A stretch of DNA of 26,032 nucleotides, taken from JALYUA01 sp038229875. Its GTDB lineage: Bacteria; Acidobacteriota; Thermoanaerobaculia; UBA5066; Gp7-AA6. The translations under genes and the position numbers were made by a program. Positions 1 through 10,500 of this stretch are shown in pieces. Position 1 is the first letter of the stretch; each line of letters starts with the position of its first letter. The notes below the pieces were generated by a model, which searched no databases, had not been told where the DNA came from, and saw only the letters and a list, made by a program, of their open reading frames with translations. The stretch lies in the NCBI GenBank assembly GCA_038229875.1, contig JBBROA010000057.1, positions 1-26,032 on the forward strand, written 5' to 3'.

Positions 1-35
1 CCTCACGCCCTTTTTCCCGCGGTGCTGTTCCGCCT

Positions 36-62
36 TTGGCTGGCCCTGGGGGGCGCTATAAC
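36..62 (+). promoter_or_regulatory. Candidate sigma70-type promoter
   Basis: TATAAC at 57-62 is a good -10 box. TTGGCT at 36-41 is a -35-like hexamer, but the spacer is only 15 bases (16 if the hexamer is taken one base earlier). Transcription would start near 69 and run through the hairpin-rich stretch towards the membrane-protein pair at 441. The call rests on two hexamers in GC-rich DNA. Confidence 0.35.
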
Positions 63-293
63 AAACTCCCTCCCCCCCCGGACCGCTACGACTCGGCCGG
101 TCCGCGCGGCGCCCGCCCGCCCCCCCCACCGCCGAGCGGGTCGGCCGGATGCGGCCTCCACCGCTCGGCTCGTCCCTCCGTTCGCTACGGCTCCCGCATC
201 GGGAGGCTCCTCCTTCCCTTCGGTCAGGAGACTCCTCCCGATGCGAGCGTAATCGCCGTCGTGGTGTGAAGAAACCCCTTCTCCCGGCGGGAG

Positions 294-336
294 TGTTCAG
301 CCCGGACACCTGTTCACCATGTGTCCGGGCTGAACA
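294..336. repeat. Perfect 16-bp inverted repeat, 11-base spacer
   Basis: The arm TGTTCAGCCCGGACAC (294-309) is exactly complementary to GTGTCCGGGCTGAACA (321-336). The spacer at 310-320 again contains TGTTCA, the first six bases of the arm. Neither side has a T-tract, so it is not a classical terminator. The arm resembles termini of mobile elements more than a protein-binding operator, but no transposase is present, so a MITE or solo element end is inference. It could equally be a dispersed palindromic repeat. Confidence 0.7.
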
Positions 337-440
337 GGGAGAGCGTTGGGGTGAGGGGCCCGCAACGATGCGGCCTTTCAAATCCCTCGCTGACGGGGAA
401 GCCGGCCGAACGAGGAAGTTAAAGTAGAAGCGACACACCC

Positions 441-2282
441 ATGCCGAGACCCCCTGCCTCTCTCGGGCGCGCGGGCGCCTCGCGCGGCAGCGCCGCGCTC
501 CTGACGGCGGCGGCCGTTGTTGCGGTCGTGCTCGCCGGCGTCCTTTCGGCGGCCTTCTCCTGGCGGACCTGGATCCTCCCGTTCGTCGATTCGCCCCGCG
601 AGATGAACGTGCCGGCGCGGATCGTCGCGGGCGAACGACTCTATCGGGACGTCGTCTACTACTACGGGCCCGCGGGGCCGTGGATCAACGCGGCGGCGAT
701 CGCGGCGTTTGGCCGGAAGTTCGCGAGCCTCGAGGCGGCGGGGCTCTGCGCGGCGGTGCTGCTGTTTGCCTCGCTCTCCCTTCTCACGCGCCGCGCGGGC
801 AGCGGCCTCGCGGCGTTTGCCGCGTGCGCATGGGCGGCGGCTCTCTGCATCGGGGCGCCGAATGGCGGTTCGTTTCTGTTTCCGTATTCCTTCGGCGCGC
901 TCTGGGCGTTCGCCGGCTCCTTCCTCGCGCTGGCGGCCGCTTCGGGCGGTCCCTCGCGGCGCGCGCGCTTCGTCATCGCCGCCGGAATCGCGCTCGCGCT
1001 TTTATCCAAGCCCGAGATCGGCGCGGCGCTGGCGGCGGTGCTGCTCGTCGGAGGACTGCGCGACGCGGAACGGGGGCGCTTCCGGCACGTCGCCGTCGCG
1101 CTCTCGATCGGCGCGGCCGCGGCCGCGGCGGGATGGGCGATCGCATGCGCCGGGCTGCCCCTTTCGGCGCTCACACCGGAGGGACCTCTCGCCCTCTTCT
1201 CGCCCCCGGCCGAATGGCGCAGCGTGTATCGGGTGATGTCCGGCGCGGCGGATCCGAGCGGATCCGCGAACCGCGTGGCGACCGCGCTCTTTCTCGACCT
1301 CGCGATCGCGGGCGCGGCGGCCGCCGCCGGCTCGCGCGCCGCGGAAAAAATTCCGCGTGTCGCGATTGCGGCCGGCGTCGCTCTCTGCGCCGCCGCCGCC
1401 GTCCTGCTTTCCCTCCCTTCCGGCGCCGCCATCGAAGACCGGCTGCCTCCGCTGCTCGCTCCGATGCCCCTCCTCTGCGCGATTGCCGCTCTCGTTCTTC
1501 TCCGGGCGCCGCTCGACCCCCGCGGGCGCTCAAAATTCCTTCTCTTCGCCTTCGCCGCTGCCGCGGCGTCCCGTGTGCTCCTCGGCCTCACGTACGGCCG
1601 CGTCACGACCCCTTACTCGATCCTCGTCTTTCCGGGGCTCGCCGCGGCGGCCGCGATTCTCGCGATCGACGGCGTCGCGTTTCGTGTCCCCTGGCCCCGG
1701 GGCGCCCGCGTCCTGTTCTCCTCGGTGTTTCTCGCCGCAGGCGCGGTCGCGCTCGCGCGGGGCGTCCGACTGCATCTCCCGGAGCGGTTTCCTCTAATCG
1801 TGACTCCCGCCGGACCGCTGCGGCTCCCCGCCGATCGCGCGGAGGCGATTTCGGAGACGGCCGGATATCTCCTGGCGATGGTCCGCCCGGGCGACGGCTT
1901 CGCCGGCTTTCCCGAGGGAGGCCTCTTCAACTTCACTCTCGGGCTTCCGAACCCTCTGCGCCAAGAGCAGGTTCTACCCGGGCACCTCGACGCCGCCCGG
2001 GAGGAGGAAGTCGCCCGGCGCATCGAGACGGCGGGCCCGCGGTTCCTCATAATCGCCAATCAGCCGACCGCCATCTTCGGACCGGTCGCCTTCGGAGACG
2101 ACTACGCCCGCCGAATCCGCGCGGCGATCCAGAGCCGATACCGTCTCGGCGCCACGTTTGGCGAGGGCGCGCCGGAGTCCAGAGTGGGAGACCCGCGATT
2201 TTTCATCCACGTTTACGAACGGGTCGGCGCGGCTGCCGGCATGCGCGCGCCGGTCCCGGGGATCCCCTCCGGGCCGAAATGA
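441..2282 (+). CDS. Polytopic membrane protein, GT39-like glycosyltransferase candidate
   Basis: A 613-residue integral membrane protein with about ten or more hydrophobic segments; the first is near residues 19-40. Just after it comes a short loop with acidic residues D50 and E54, followed by the signature YRDVVYYYGPAGP near 68-80. This pattern, an acidic first extracytoplasmic loop then a Tyr-Gly-Pro motif, is typical of GT-C/GT39 membrane glycosyltransferases that use lipid-linked sugars. A periplasmic-type domain follows the last membrane segments (from about residue 460). The ATG at 441 gives the whole first membrane segment, though its ribosome binding site is weak (GAAG about 10 bases upstream). 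The stop overlaps the next start (ATGA), so the two genes are probably translated together. The family is recognised only from overall architecture; substrate and acceptor are unknown. Confidence 0.75.
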   Translation: MPRPPASLGRAGASRGSAALLTAAAVVAVVLAGVLSAAFSWRTWILPFVDSPREMNVPARIVAGERLYRDVVYYYGPAGPWINAAAIAAFGRKFASLEAAGLCAAVLLFASLSLLTRRAGSGLAAFAACAWAAALCIGAPNGGSFLFPYSFGALWAFAGSFLALAAASGGPSRRARFVIAAGIALALLSKPEIGAALAAVLLVGGLRDAERGRFRHVAVALSIGAAAAAAGWAIACAGLPLSALTPEGPLALFSPPAEWRSVYRVMSGAADPSGSANRVATALFLDLAIAGAAAAAGSRAAEKIPRVAIAAGVALCAAAAVLLSLPSGAAIEDRLPPLLAPMPLLCAIAALVLLRAPLDPRGRSKFLLFAFAAAAASRVLLGLTYGRVTTPYSILVFPGLAAAAAILAIDGVAFRVPWPRGARVLFSSVFLAAGAVALARGVRLHLPERFPLIVTPAGPLRLPADRAEAISETAGYLLAMVRPGDGFAGFPEGGLFNFTLGLPNPLRQEQVLPGHLDAAREEEVARRIETAGPRFLIIANQPTAIFGPVAFGDDYARRIRAAIQSRYRLGATFGEGAPESRVGDPRFFIHVYERVGAAAGMRAPVPGIPSGPK

Positions 2283-4153
2283 CCGCGCGGGTCTCCTCTT
2301 CGAACGAGCTCCCGACCCGCGCCTGGGAGGCCGCGACGCTCCTCCTGGCCGGCCTGCTTTTCGTGGCGGTCCGGCTGCCTCTCCTGACGGACCAGGGGTC
2401 GGCGCGCGGGTGGAACAGCGACGCCGGTGTCTTCGGCCTCGCGGCGCGCGAGATCGTCGAGGGCGGAAAAATCGGAGTCTTCTTCTGGGGCCAGACCTAC
2501 ATGGGCCCGCTCACTTCGCTCTCCGGCGCCGCGGTCGCGATCGTGCGACACGGTCGGGGCGGGGGAAGCGTCGATCCCATCGACCTGCGCCTCGGCACGA
2601 TGGCCGAGGTCGCTCTCGGCTCTCTCTTCTTCTGGCTCGGGTTGCGCGCGGCCCTGGGAAGGTGGCCGGCGGCGGTGGCCGTTCTGCTGCTCGCGATCGG
2701 TCCCCGGTATCTCTTCGACAGCTCTCTGATCGCGCGGGGGGACGAGATCGCGTTTCTCAGTTCCGGCGCCGTGTTCTGGCTCTGCGCGCGATCGCTCGCG
2801 GGACAGCGGAGTCCTCCGCTCTTCGAAGCGCCGGCGGGTTGCCTGCTCTTCGGGCTCGTCGCGGGTTTCGGTTGGTGGATGAACCAGGGCGTCGTCTTCA
2901 TCCTGCTGCCGCTCGCGCTCGTTCTCCTCCGGGATTCGCGCGTCTGGTCCGAGGTCCGCCCCGTCCTTCGCCCGCTCGATCGCCTGTTCGTCCGGCCGGA
3001 GCGGCTCGGCTGGCCGCGGCTCCGGCAGGAAGCTCTTTTCGCGTGGAGGGCGTGGCACTTCCTTCTTGCGGCGGTGTTTCTGGTGGCGATCGCCAATCAG
3101 GCGGGACTTCCCGTGAGGTCGTTTTACGCGCGCGAGCCGATCGTCGAGCCGATCGGGGCTTTTCTTCTGACCGCGGCGCTCGGCGAAACCCTCTTCCGCG
3201 GCGACCTCGCCCGCCGGTCGCAGCGGATGGGCTCGGATCTCGTGCGCCTCGCTCCGCGCGCCCTTGCGCTCTCCGGGGGATTCCTGATCGGGTGCCTGCC
3301 GGCGGCCGCGGGCGGGAGGCTCGGCTGGTACGAACCGGCGTACGGGCGCCCGTCGTTCGACGTCGGCGTGAACGGGCTGCTGCGCCATCTGCGCGACATG
3401 GCGGGAGCCGACCTCTGGTCCTGGCTCGGCGCCGACCGGTCGTTTCCCGGCGCCGTCTTCGTAACGGGGTGCGCGGCGGGGCTGATCTTCTTCGCGTGGC
3501 GGCGCCGGAACCGCATCCGCGGACTTCTGACGCTGTCGCCCGCCCCGGCGGGAGCGGGCGCCCTCGCGGGAACGATCCTCCTCGTCGCGCTCGTGTTCTA
3601 CGCCGTCGCTCTGCGAAACGGCGGCGATCCGCGCTATATCGTCCCCGCGTTGCCCGTTGCTTACGGAGTCGCCGCCGCGGGCATTCTCGAAGCGGCAGGC
3701 TCGGCGCGCCGCCGCGCGAAGGGAGCCGCGGCCCTCGCGCTATTTCTGAGCTGCGGGATCTGGTCTCAGTCTCGTCAGGCCGCGGCGCGGGTATCCTCGA
3801 TCCAATCCGAGCCCGATCCTCGCGTCCTCATCTCGCAGATCCGCCGCGAGGGCTACAGCGTCTGCTACGCCGGCTTCTGGGAGGCTTACAAGCTGCAGTT
3901 TCTTTCCGGGAACGCGCTGCGCTTCATCCCGTGGAGGGCGCACGACCGGAACCCGGCGGCGTCCCGCGCGCTCGCCGCGCAACCGGGACGCAAGTGCCTG
4001 CTGTTCCCGGACGGAAGCTTTCGTGAATTTGCCGCCGGCGACTCTCCAAAATCGATGTCGGATCGGCGCGCACTCGCGGTTTCCGGACCGGGCGGCCGCG
4101 CGGGCTCGATTCCCGATTCCCGGTTTCCGACTCCCGGCCGCCGTCACCCCTAA
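2279..4153 (+). CDS. Second GT39/ArnT-like polytopic membrane protein
   Basis: A 624-residue membrane protein whose ATG overlaps the preceding stop by four bases (ATGA). A membrane segment near residues 17-36 is followed by NSDAGVFGLAAREI (46-59) and FFWGQTYMGPL (68-78). The early Asp in a loop followed by a Gly-Gln-x-Tyr-x-Gly signature is typical of dolichyl-phosphate-mannose or ArnT-type glycosyltransferases. Several hydrophobic helices and a C-terminal soluble part follow. Together with its neighbour it probably adds or transfers sugars on the outer face of the inner membrane, in cell-envelope or exopolysaccharide metabolism; this is inference. The last 20-odd residues are encoded by heptad repeat DNA (from 4110), and the stop lies inside that array, so the natural C terminus may once have been shorter. 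Confidence 0.75.
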   Translation: MTARVSSSNELPTRAWEAATLLLAGLLFVAVRLPLLTDQGSARGWNSDAGVFGLAAREIVEGGKIGVFFWGQTYMGPLTSLSGAAVAIVRHGRGGGSVDPIDLRLGTMAEVALGSLFFWLGLRAALGRWPAAVAVLLLAIGPRYLFDSSLIARGDEIAFLSSGAVFWLCARSLAGQRSPPLFEAPAGCLLFGLVAGFGWWMNQGVVFILLPLALVLLRDSRVWSEVRPVLRPLDRLFVRPERLGWPRLRQEALFAWRAWHFLLAAVFLVAIANQAGLPVRSFYAREPIVEPIGAFLLTAALGETLFRGDLARRSQRMGSDLVRLAPRALALSGGFLIGCLPAAAGGRLGWYEPAYGRPSFDVGVNGLLRHLRDMAGADLWSWLGADRSFPGAVFVTGCAAGLIFFAWRRRNRIRGLLTLSPAPAGAGALAGTILLVALVFYAVALRNGGDPRYIVPALPVAYGVAAAGILEAAGSARRRAKGAAALALFLSCGIWSQSRQAAARVSSIQSEPDPRVLISQIRREGYSVCYAGFWEAYKLQFLSGNALRFIPWRAHDRNPAASRALAAQPGRKCLLFPDGSFREFAAGDSPKSMSDRRALAVSGPGGRAGSIPDSRFPTPGRRHP

Positions 4154-7100
4154 CGCCTAACGCCTAACGCCTAACGCCTGACTCCTAACGCCTAACGGCG
4201 CGGCGGCGGATCCTGCCCGAGCTGTCCGGTGTCCCATCCTCCACCGAGCGCCTTCACGAGATTGACGCTGGCCGTCATCCGCCGCGTCAGGAGGTCGACG
4301 GACGTGCGTTCGTTCGCCAGCGCGATGCTCTGCGCCGTGACGACCTCGAGGTAGGTGGTAATTCCGCCCGAATAGCGGCTCTGCGCGAGAGCGGAGGAGC
4401 GCTCCGCGGCGCCGGTCGCCTCGGTCTGCTGCACGGCTTCCTCGGCGAGGATTCGCACCGCGGCGACGCTGTCTTCCACCTGGACGAACGCGGCCAGCAC
4501 GTTCTCGCGGTAGAAAGCGACCGCCGCGTCGTATCCCGCCTCCGCCTGTTCGCGCGCGGCGCGCCGCCGCCCGCCGTCGAAGATCGTGAAGAGAATCGAC
4601 GGCCCGATCGACCAGAACCGCGCTGGCAGCGAGAACCAGTCGGCCAGACGCGTCGCCTCGTATCCGCCCGTCGCAGCGAGGAGGAGCCGGGGAAAGAATG
4701 CCGAGGTCGCGATGCCGATCTGGGCGTTCGCGGCCGCCATGCGGCGCTCCGCCGACGCGATCTCGGGCCGCCGCTCGAGAAGCTCCGACGGAAGTCCGAC
4801 CGGAATCGGGGGGGGCGCATAGGTCCCCGCAGTCGGCGGAATCGCAAAATCCCCCGGCGCCTTGCCGACGAGCATCGCGATCGCGTGCTCGAAACGAGCG
4901 CGAGAGAGCCGGAGATCGATCAGCTGCGCCCTTGTCGTGAAGAGCTGCGTCTGCGCCTGCGCGACGTCCACGCCGGAGACGACCCCCTGGTCGTGGCGAT
5001 TGACGGTCAGATGCAGCGCCTTCTCGTATCCGGTGGCGGTGGTCTCGAGAAGCTGGATCTGTGCGTCGACGCCGTGGAGCTGGAAGTAGTCGACGGCGAG
5101 CTCCGCGTGCATCGTGAGGCGCACGGTTTCGAGGTCCGCTTCGGTCGCCTGGGATAGCGAGACGTTCGACTCGACGTTGCGCCGGATCCGGCCGAAGACA
5201 TCGACTTCGTAGTTGAGATCCACGGGAAGCTGGTACGTGGTCACGGTGACGGGCATGCCGCCGGTCGCGACGGCGGAGCGCCCGCTCTGGCCGCGGCTGA
5301 CGGAGGGCGAAGTGCTCACGGTCGGGTAGTAATCCGCGCGGGCGCCGCGCACGGCCGCGCGCGCCCCTCGGAACTGAGCCTCCGCCCGCGCGATCGTCTG
5401 ATTGGAGACGGCCACCTGCTCTTCGAGCGCGTTCAGGTCGGAATCGCCGAAGACTTCCCACCATCTGCCGCGGGCCGCCGAATCCGCGGGCTGCGCCGGC
5501 TTCCACCGGTCGGGGGCCGCCGCCGCGGAGCCCGCCGGGGCCTCTTCCCGGAACTTGGCCGGGACGGGCGCCTCAGGCCGGTGGTAATTCGGCCCCACGG
5601 CGCATCCCGCCATCGCGGCGGCGAGGAGGACGCCGAGCGTTGCGCGCAGGCGGCTCACGCCTTCTCTCCGGTGGCGGGCGCGGGTGGGAGGACGGCGATC
5701 CCGGCGGACCGGCCGCGGCCGCCGTGCCGGACGCGCTGCATCCGGAGGCGGAAACGGTCGAGGTACAGGTAGACGACCGGCGTCGTGAAGAGGGTGAGCA
5801 TCTGGCTGAAGACCAGCCCCCCGACGATCGCGATACCGAGCGGCCGGCGGAGCTCCGAGCCGGTCCCGCTGCCGAGGGCGAGCGGCAGGCCTCCGAGCAG
5901 GGCGGCCATGGTCGTCATCGTGATGGGCCGGAAACGCAAAAGGCACGCCTGAAAAATGGCTTCCTCCGGACTCTTGCCTTCGTTGCGCTCGGCTTCGATC
6001 GCGAAGTCGATCATCAGGATCGCGTTCTTCTTCACGATGCCGATCAACAGGATGATTCCGATCAACGCGATCACGGAAAGTTCTGTTCGGCAGATCAGCA
6101 GGGCAATCAGCGCTCCGACGCCGGCGGAAGGACTCGTCGAGAGGATCGTGATCGGATGAATGAGGCTTTCATACAGGATGCCGAGCACCAGGTAAACAGT
6201 CAGGAGCGCCGCGGCGATTAAGATGGGCTCGTTGGCGAGCGAGGCTTGGAATGCCTGCGCCGTTCCCTGGAAGCTGCCGCGAATCGTTCCCGGAAGCCGG
6301 ATCTGCTGCTCGGTGCGCTGAATCGCGGTGACGGCCGTGCCGAGGGCGACCCCCGCGGGAAGGTTGAACGAGACGGTGACGGACGGGAACTGCCCCTGGT
6401 GGTTGACGGTCAGCGGCGCCGTATTCGCGGAGTAGGAGGTGAACGCCGCGAGCGGGACCATCTCGCCCGCCTTCGACCGCACGTAGATTGACTTCAACCC
6501 GCCCGGGTTCTGCCAGAACGCGGGATCGACTTCCATCACGACGTGGTACTGGTTCAACTGCGTGTACATGGTCGACACGGGCCTCTGGCCGAACGCGTCG
6601 TAAAGCGTGTTGTCGATCATCTGGGGCGTGATCCCCAGGCGAGCCGCCGTGCTGCGGTCGATCGTGAGTGACGCCTGCAGGCCCTTGTTCTGCTGGTCGC
6701 TGTTGACGTCGGCGAGTTCCGGAAGCCGCCGCAGGCTCTGGACGACACGAGGGGCCCACACGAAGAGCTCCTTCGGGTCGTCCCCCTGCAGCGTGTACTG
6801 GTATTGGGCGCCGCCGCCGCGCCCGCCGATCCGGAGGTCCTGGATGGGTTGGAGAAAAAGACTCGCGCCGGGGACGTTCGAGAGCTTTCCCCTCAGCCGC
6901 GCGATGATCTGGTCCGCAGTCACATCGCGGTTTTCCCGCGGCTTGAGAGCCACGAACATGCGGCCCGAGTTGGATGTCCCCCCGAGGAATCCGTTCGCGC
7001 TCTCGACGGCGGGATCCTTCATCACCGTGTCGACGAACTGCGCGAGCTTCTTCTGCATCGCCTGGAAGGAGGTGTCCTGGTCCGCCTGGATGGACCCGTT

Positions 7101-7553
7101 CAGCCGGCCGGTGTCCTGCTGCGGAAAAAATCCTTTCGGAACCTTCGCGTAGAGGAAGACCGTTGCCGCCATGGTCGCCAGGGTGACGCCGAGAGTGAGG
7201 GGCTGGTGCGCGAGGACCCAGCGAAGAGCGCGCTCGTACCGGCCGAGGATCCAGTCGAACACCCGCTCACTCGCCTTGTAGAAGCGGCCGTGGTTCTCCG
7301 CGTCGTGCGCCTTCAGGAGCTTCGCGCACATCATCGGCGTGGTGGTCAGCGAGACGACGAGCGAAACGGCAATAGCGACCGACAGCGTGACCGCGAACTC
7401 CCGGAACAGGCGTCCGACGATTCCGCCCATGAGAAGGATCGGGATGAAGACCGCGACGAGCGAGATGCTGATCGAGACGACGGTGAACCCGATCTCGCTC
7501 GCGCCGAGAAGGGCGGCCTCCATCGGCTGCATCCCCTTTTCGAGATGCCGGGT

Positions 7554-7585
<32 letters not shown>

Positions 7586-10500
7586 CGACGAACCCGGTGG
7601 CGACCGTCAGCGCCATCAGCGAGAGGTTGTCGAGGCTGTAATTGAGCAGGTACATGACGCCGAACGTCCCGATCAGCGAGATCGGGACTGCCACGCTCGG
7701 AATCAGCGTCGATCGCACGTTGCGGAGGAACAGGAACACCACTAGGATGACGAGCACGATCGAGATCACCAGCGTGAGCTGGACGTCCTTCACCGAGGCC
7801 CGGATGGTGCGTGTCGCGTCGATAACGACGTTTAACTGGACGACCGGTGGAATCGACGCTTGGAGCTGAGGAAGGATCGCCCGGATCGCGTCGACCGTCT
7901 GGATGATGTTCGCGCCGGGCTGGCGGAAAATGATCATGATGACCGCGGGCTTCCCGTTCGAGAGCCCGCCGGTGCGGATGTCCTCGACCGAGTCCGTGAC
8001 CTTCGCGACGTCGCCCAGCCGCACGGCGGACCCGTTCCGGTAGCTGATGATGAGCGGCTCGTACTCGCTCGCATGGAGGAGCTGATCCGTCGTTGAAAGC
8101 GACCAGGTCCGTCCGTCTCCCGAGAGACTTCCCTTCGCGCGATTCGCGTTTGCGGCGCCGAGCGACGTCCGCACGTCTTCGAGCGACAGACCGTTGGCGT
8201 TCAGCGCCGTGGGATTGATGTCGACGCGGACGGCCGGAAGGGCCCCGCCTCCGACGACCACCTGGCCAACGCCGCGCACCTGCGACAGCTTCTGCTGGAG
8301 GATCGACGAGGCGATGTCGTACATCTTGGCGCGGCGCACGACATTGGACGTCAGAGAGAGCAGAAGGATTGGAGCATCCGCGGGATTGACCTTGCGGTAG
8401 TTCGGGTTGTTCGGAAGGTTGGCCGGCAGCTGGCCGCGCGCCGCGTTGATGGCCGCCTGGACGTCACGCCCCGCCGCGTCGATGTTGCGGTCGAGGTCGA
8501 ACTGCAGGGTGATGTTGGTCGAGCCCTGCGAGCTCGCGGACGTCATTTCGGTCACCCCCGCGATGCGGCCGAACTGCCGTTCGAGGGGCGTCGCGACGGA
8601 AGACGCCATCGTCTCGGGAGACGCGCCCGGCAGCCCCGCGTTGACGTTGATCGTCGGGAACTCGACCTGGGGCAGCGGGGACACCGGCAGGAACTTGTAG
8701 GCGATGCCTCCGGCGAGCGCGATCGCGACCGTCAGAAGACTGGTCGCAATCGGGCGCCGGATGAACGGAGCGGAGAGGCTCACGCGCCCTCGACCGGGTG
8801 GAGGGCTGGCGCGGACGCCTGCCGCTTCTTCGTCACGCGCCTCGCGAGCCGGTCGAACGCGAGATAGATGACCGGAGTCGTGTAGAGCGTCAGCAGCTGG
8901 CTGAAGATCAGGCCGCCGACGATCGCGATTCCGAGGGGGCGCCGCAGCTCCGACCCGATGCCCGAGCCCACCGCGAGCGGCACGCCGCCGAGCAGGGCGG
9001 CCATCGTCGTCATGATGATCGGCCGGAACCGCAGCTTCGCGGCCGAAAAGATCGCGTCCTCCGGCGTCCGCTTCTCGTTTCTCTCGGCGTCGAGCGCGAA
9101 GTCGATCATCATGATCGCGTTCTTCTCGACGATGCCGATCAGAAGGATGATTCCTATGAGCGCGATGACGGAGAAGTCGATCCCGAAGAGCATCAGAGAG
9201 AGAAGGGCGCCGACGCCAGCCGACGGCAGCGTCGAGAGAATCGTGAGCGGGTGGATGTAGCTCTCGTACAGGATGCCGAGGAGGATGTACACGGTCACGA
9301 TCGCGGCGAGGATCAGCAGGGGCTGATTCGCGAGCGACGCCCGGAAAGCCGCGGCTGTGCCCTGAAAGTTCCCCTGGACGCTCGCCGGCATCTGCAGCTC
9401 GGTCCTCGCCTTTTCGATGGCGCGGACGGCCTCGCCCAGGGACGCGCTCGGCGCGAGGTTGAACGACACGGTCGCGACCGGAAACTGCCCCTGGTGGTTG
9501 ACCGCGAGCGGCGCGTTGCCCGTGCGGATCTGGGTGAACGCGCCGAGCGGCACGGCGCCGCCGCCCGCCGAGCGGAGGTACACGCTGCCGAGGTCCTCGG
9601 GCCGCCGCTGGAACGAGGGGTGAGACTCGAGGACCACCCGGTACTGGTTCAGCTGGGTGAACATGGTCGAGATCTGCCGCTGACCGAAGGCGTCGTAGAG
9701 AGCGTCATCCAGCATCTGGGGCGTGATGCCGAGCCGCGAGGCCGTCGTCCGGTCGAGGAGCAGCCGCGCCTCGAGCCCGGCGTTCTGCTGGTCGCTCGCG
9801 ACGTCGCGCAGCTCCGGGATCGCCTGCAGCCGGCTCACGAACTTCGGCGTCCACTCGCCGAGCTCCTTCGCGTCCGCGTCCTCGAGGCTGTACTGGTATT
9901 GCGTCCGGCTGACCCGGTCCTCGACGGAGAGGTCCTGGACGGGCTGCATGAAGAGGGTAATGCCCTCGACTTTCGCCAGCTCCGGCTGCATCCGCCGGAT
10001 CACTTCGCCTGCGCTCGAGTTCGACCCCCGGTCGCCGAGTGGCTTCAGGTTGATCTGGATTCGGCCGCTGTTCATCGTCGTGTTGGTCCCGTCGATCCCG
10101 ATGAACGACGAGATGCTCGCGACCGCGGGGTCCCTGAGGATCACGCGTGCGATCGCCTGTTGTCGCTCCGACATCGCGGGGAACGAGACCGTCTGCGAGG
10201 CCTCCGAAATGCCGAGGATCACGCCGGTGTCCTGAACGGGGAAGAAGCCCTTCGGGATCACCACATACAGGAGGATTGTGGCGACGAGGGTGGCCGCGGC
10301 GACGACCAGGGTGGCGCGCTGGTGTCGCAGGACCCAGGTCAGCGTGCGCCCGTAGAACTCAATGATCTGCTCGAAGATGCGCTCGGACCGCTTGTAAAAC
10401 GTGCTCTGCTCTTCGGGCTTCTTGTGGCGCAGGAGCTTCGCGCACATCATCGGGGTCAGCGTCAGCGAGACGAAGGCCGAGACCAGGATCGTGACGGAGA

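Larger units (their letters stand above)
1..440. other. Gene-free, hairpin-rich leader region
   Basis: No convincing protein gene is visible: the small open frames here are Arg/Pro-rich, have no recognisable motif and overlap one another. The stretch holds four consecutive inverted repeats. They lie at 80-85/98-103, at 131-139/161-169 (with a nested GGCCG/CGGCC at 143-147/152-156), at 195-205/235-245 (11 bp) and at 294-309/321-336 (16 bp, perfect). A promoter-like TATAAC sits at 57-62. The flanks of the last hairpin (about 278-293 and 337-357) have the pyrimidine/purine composition of dispersed intergenic repeats. The region could be a structured RNA, a long leader for the downstream membrane-protein pair, or a patchwork of repeats. 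The sequence alone does not decide. Confidence 0.55.
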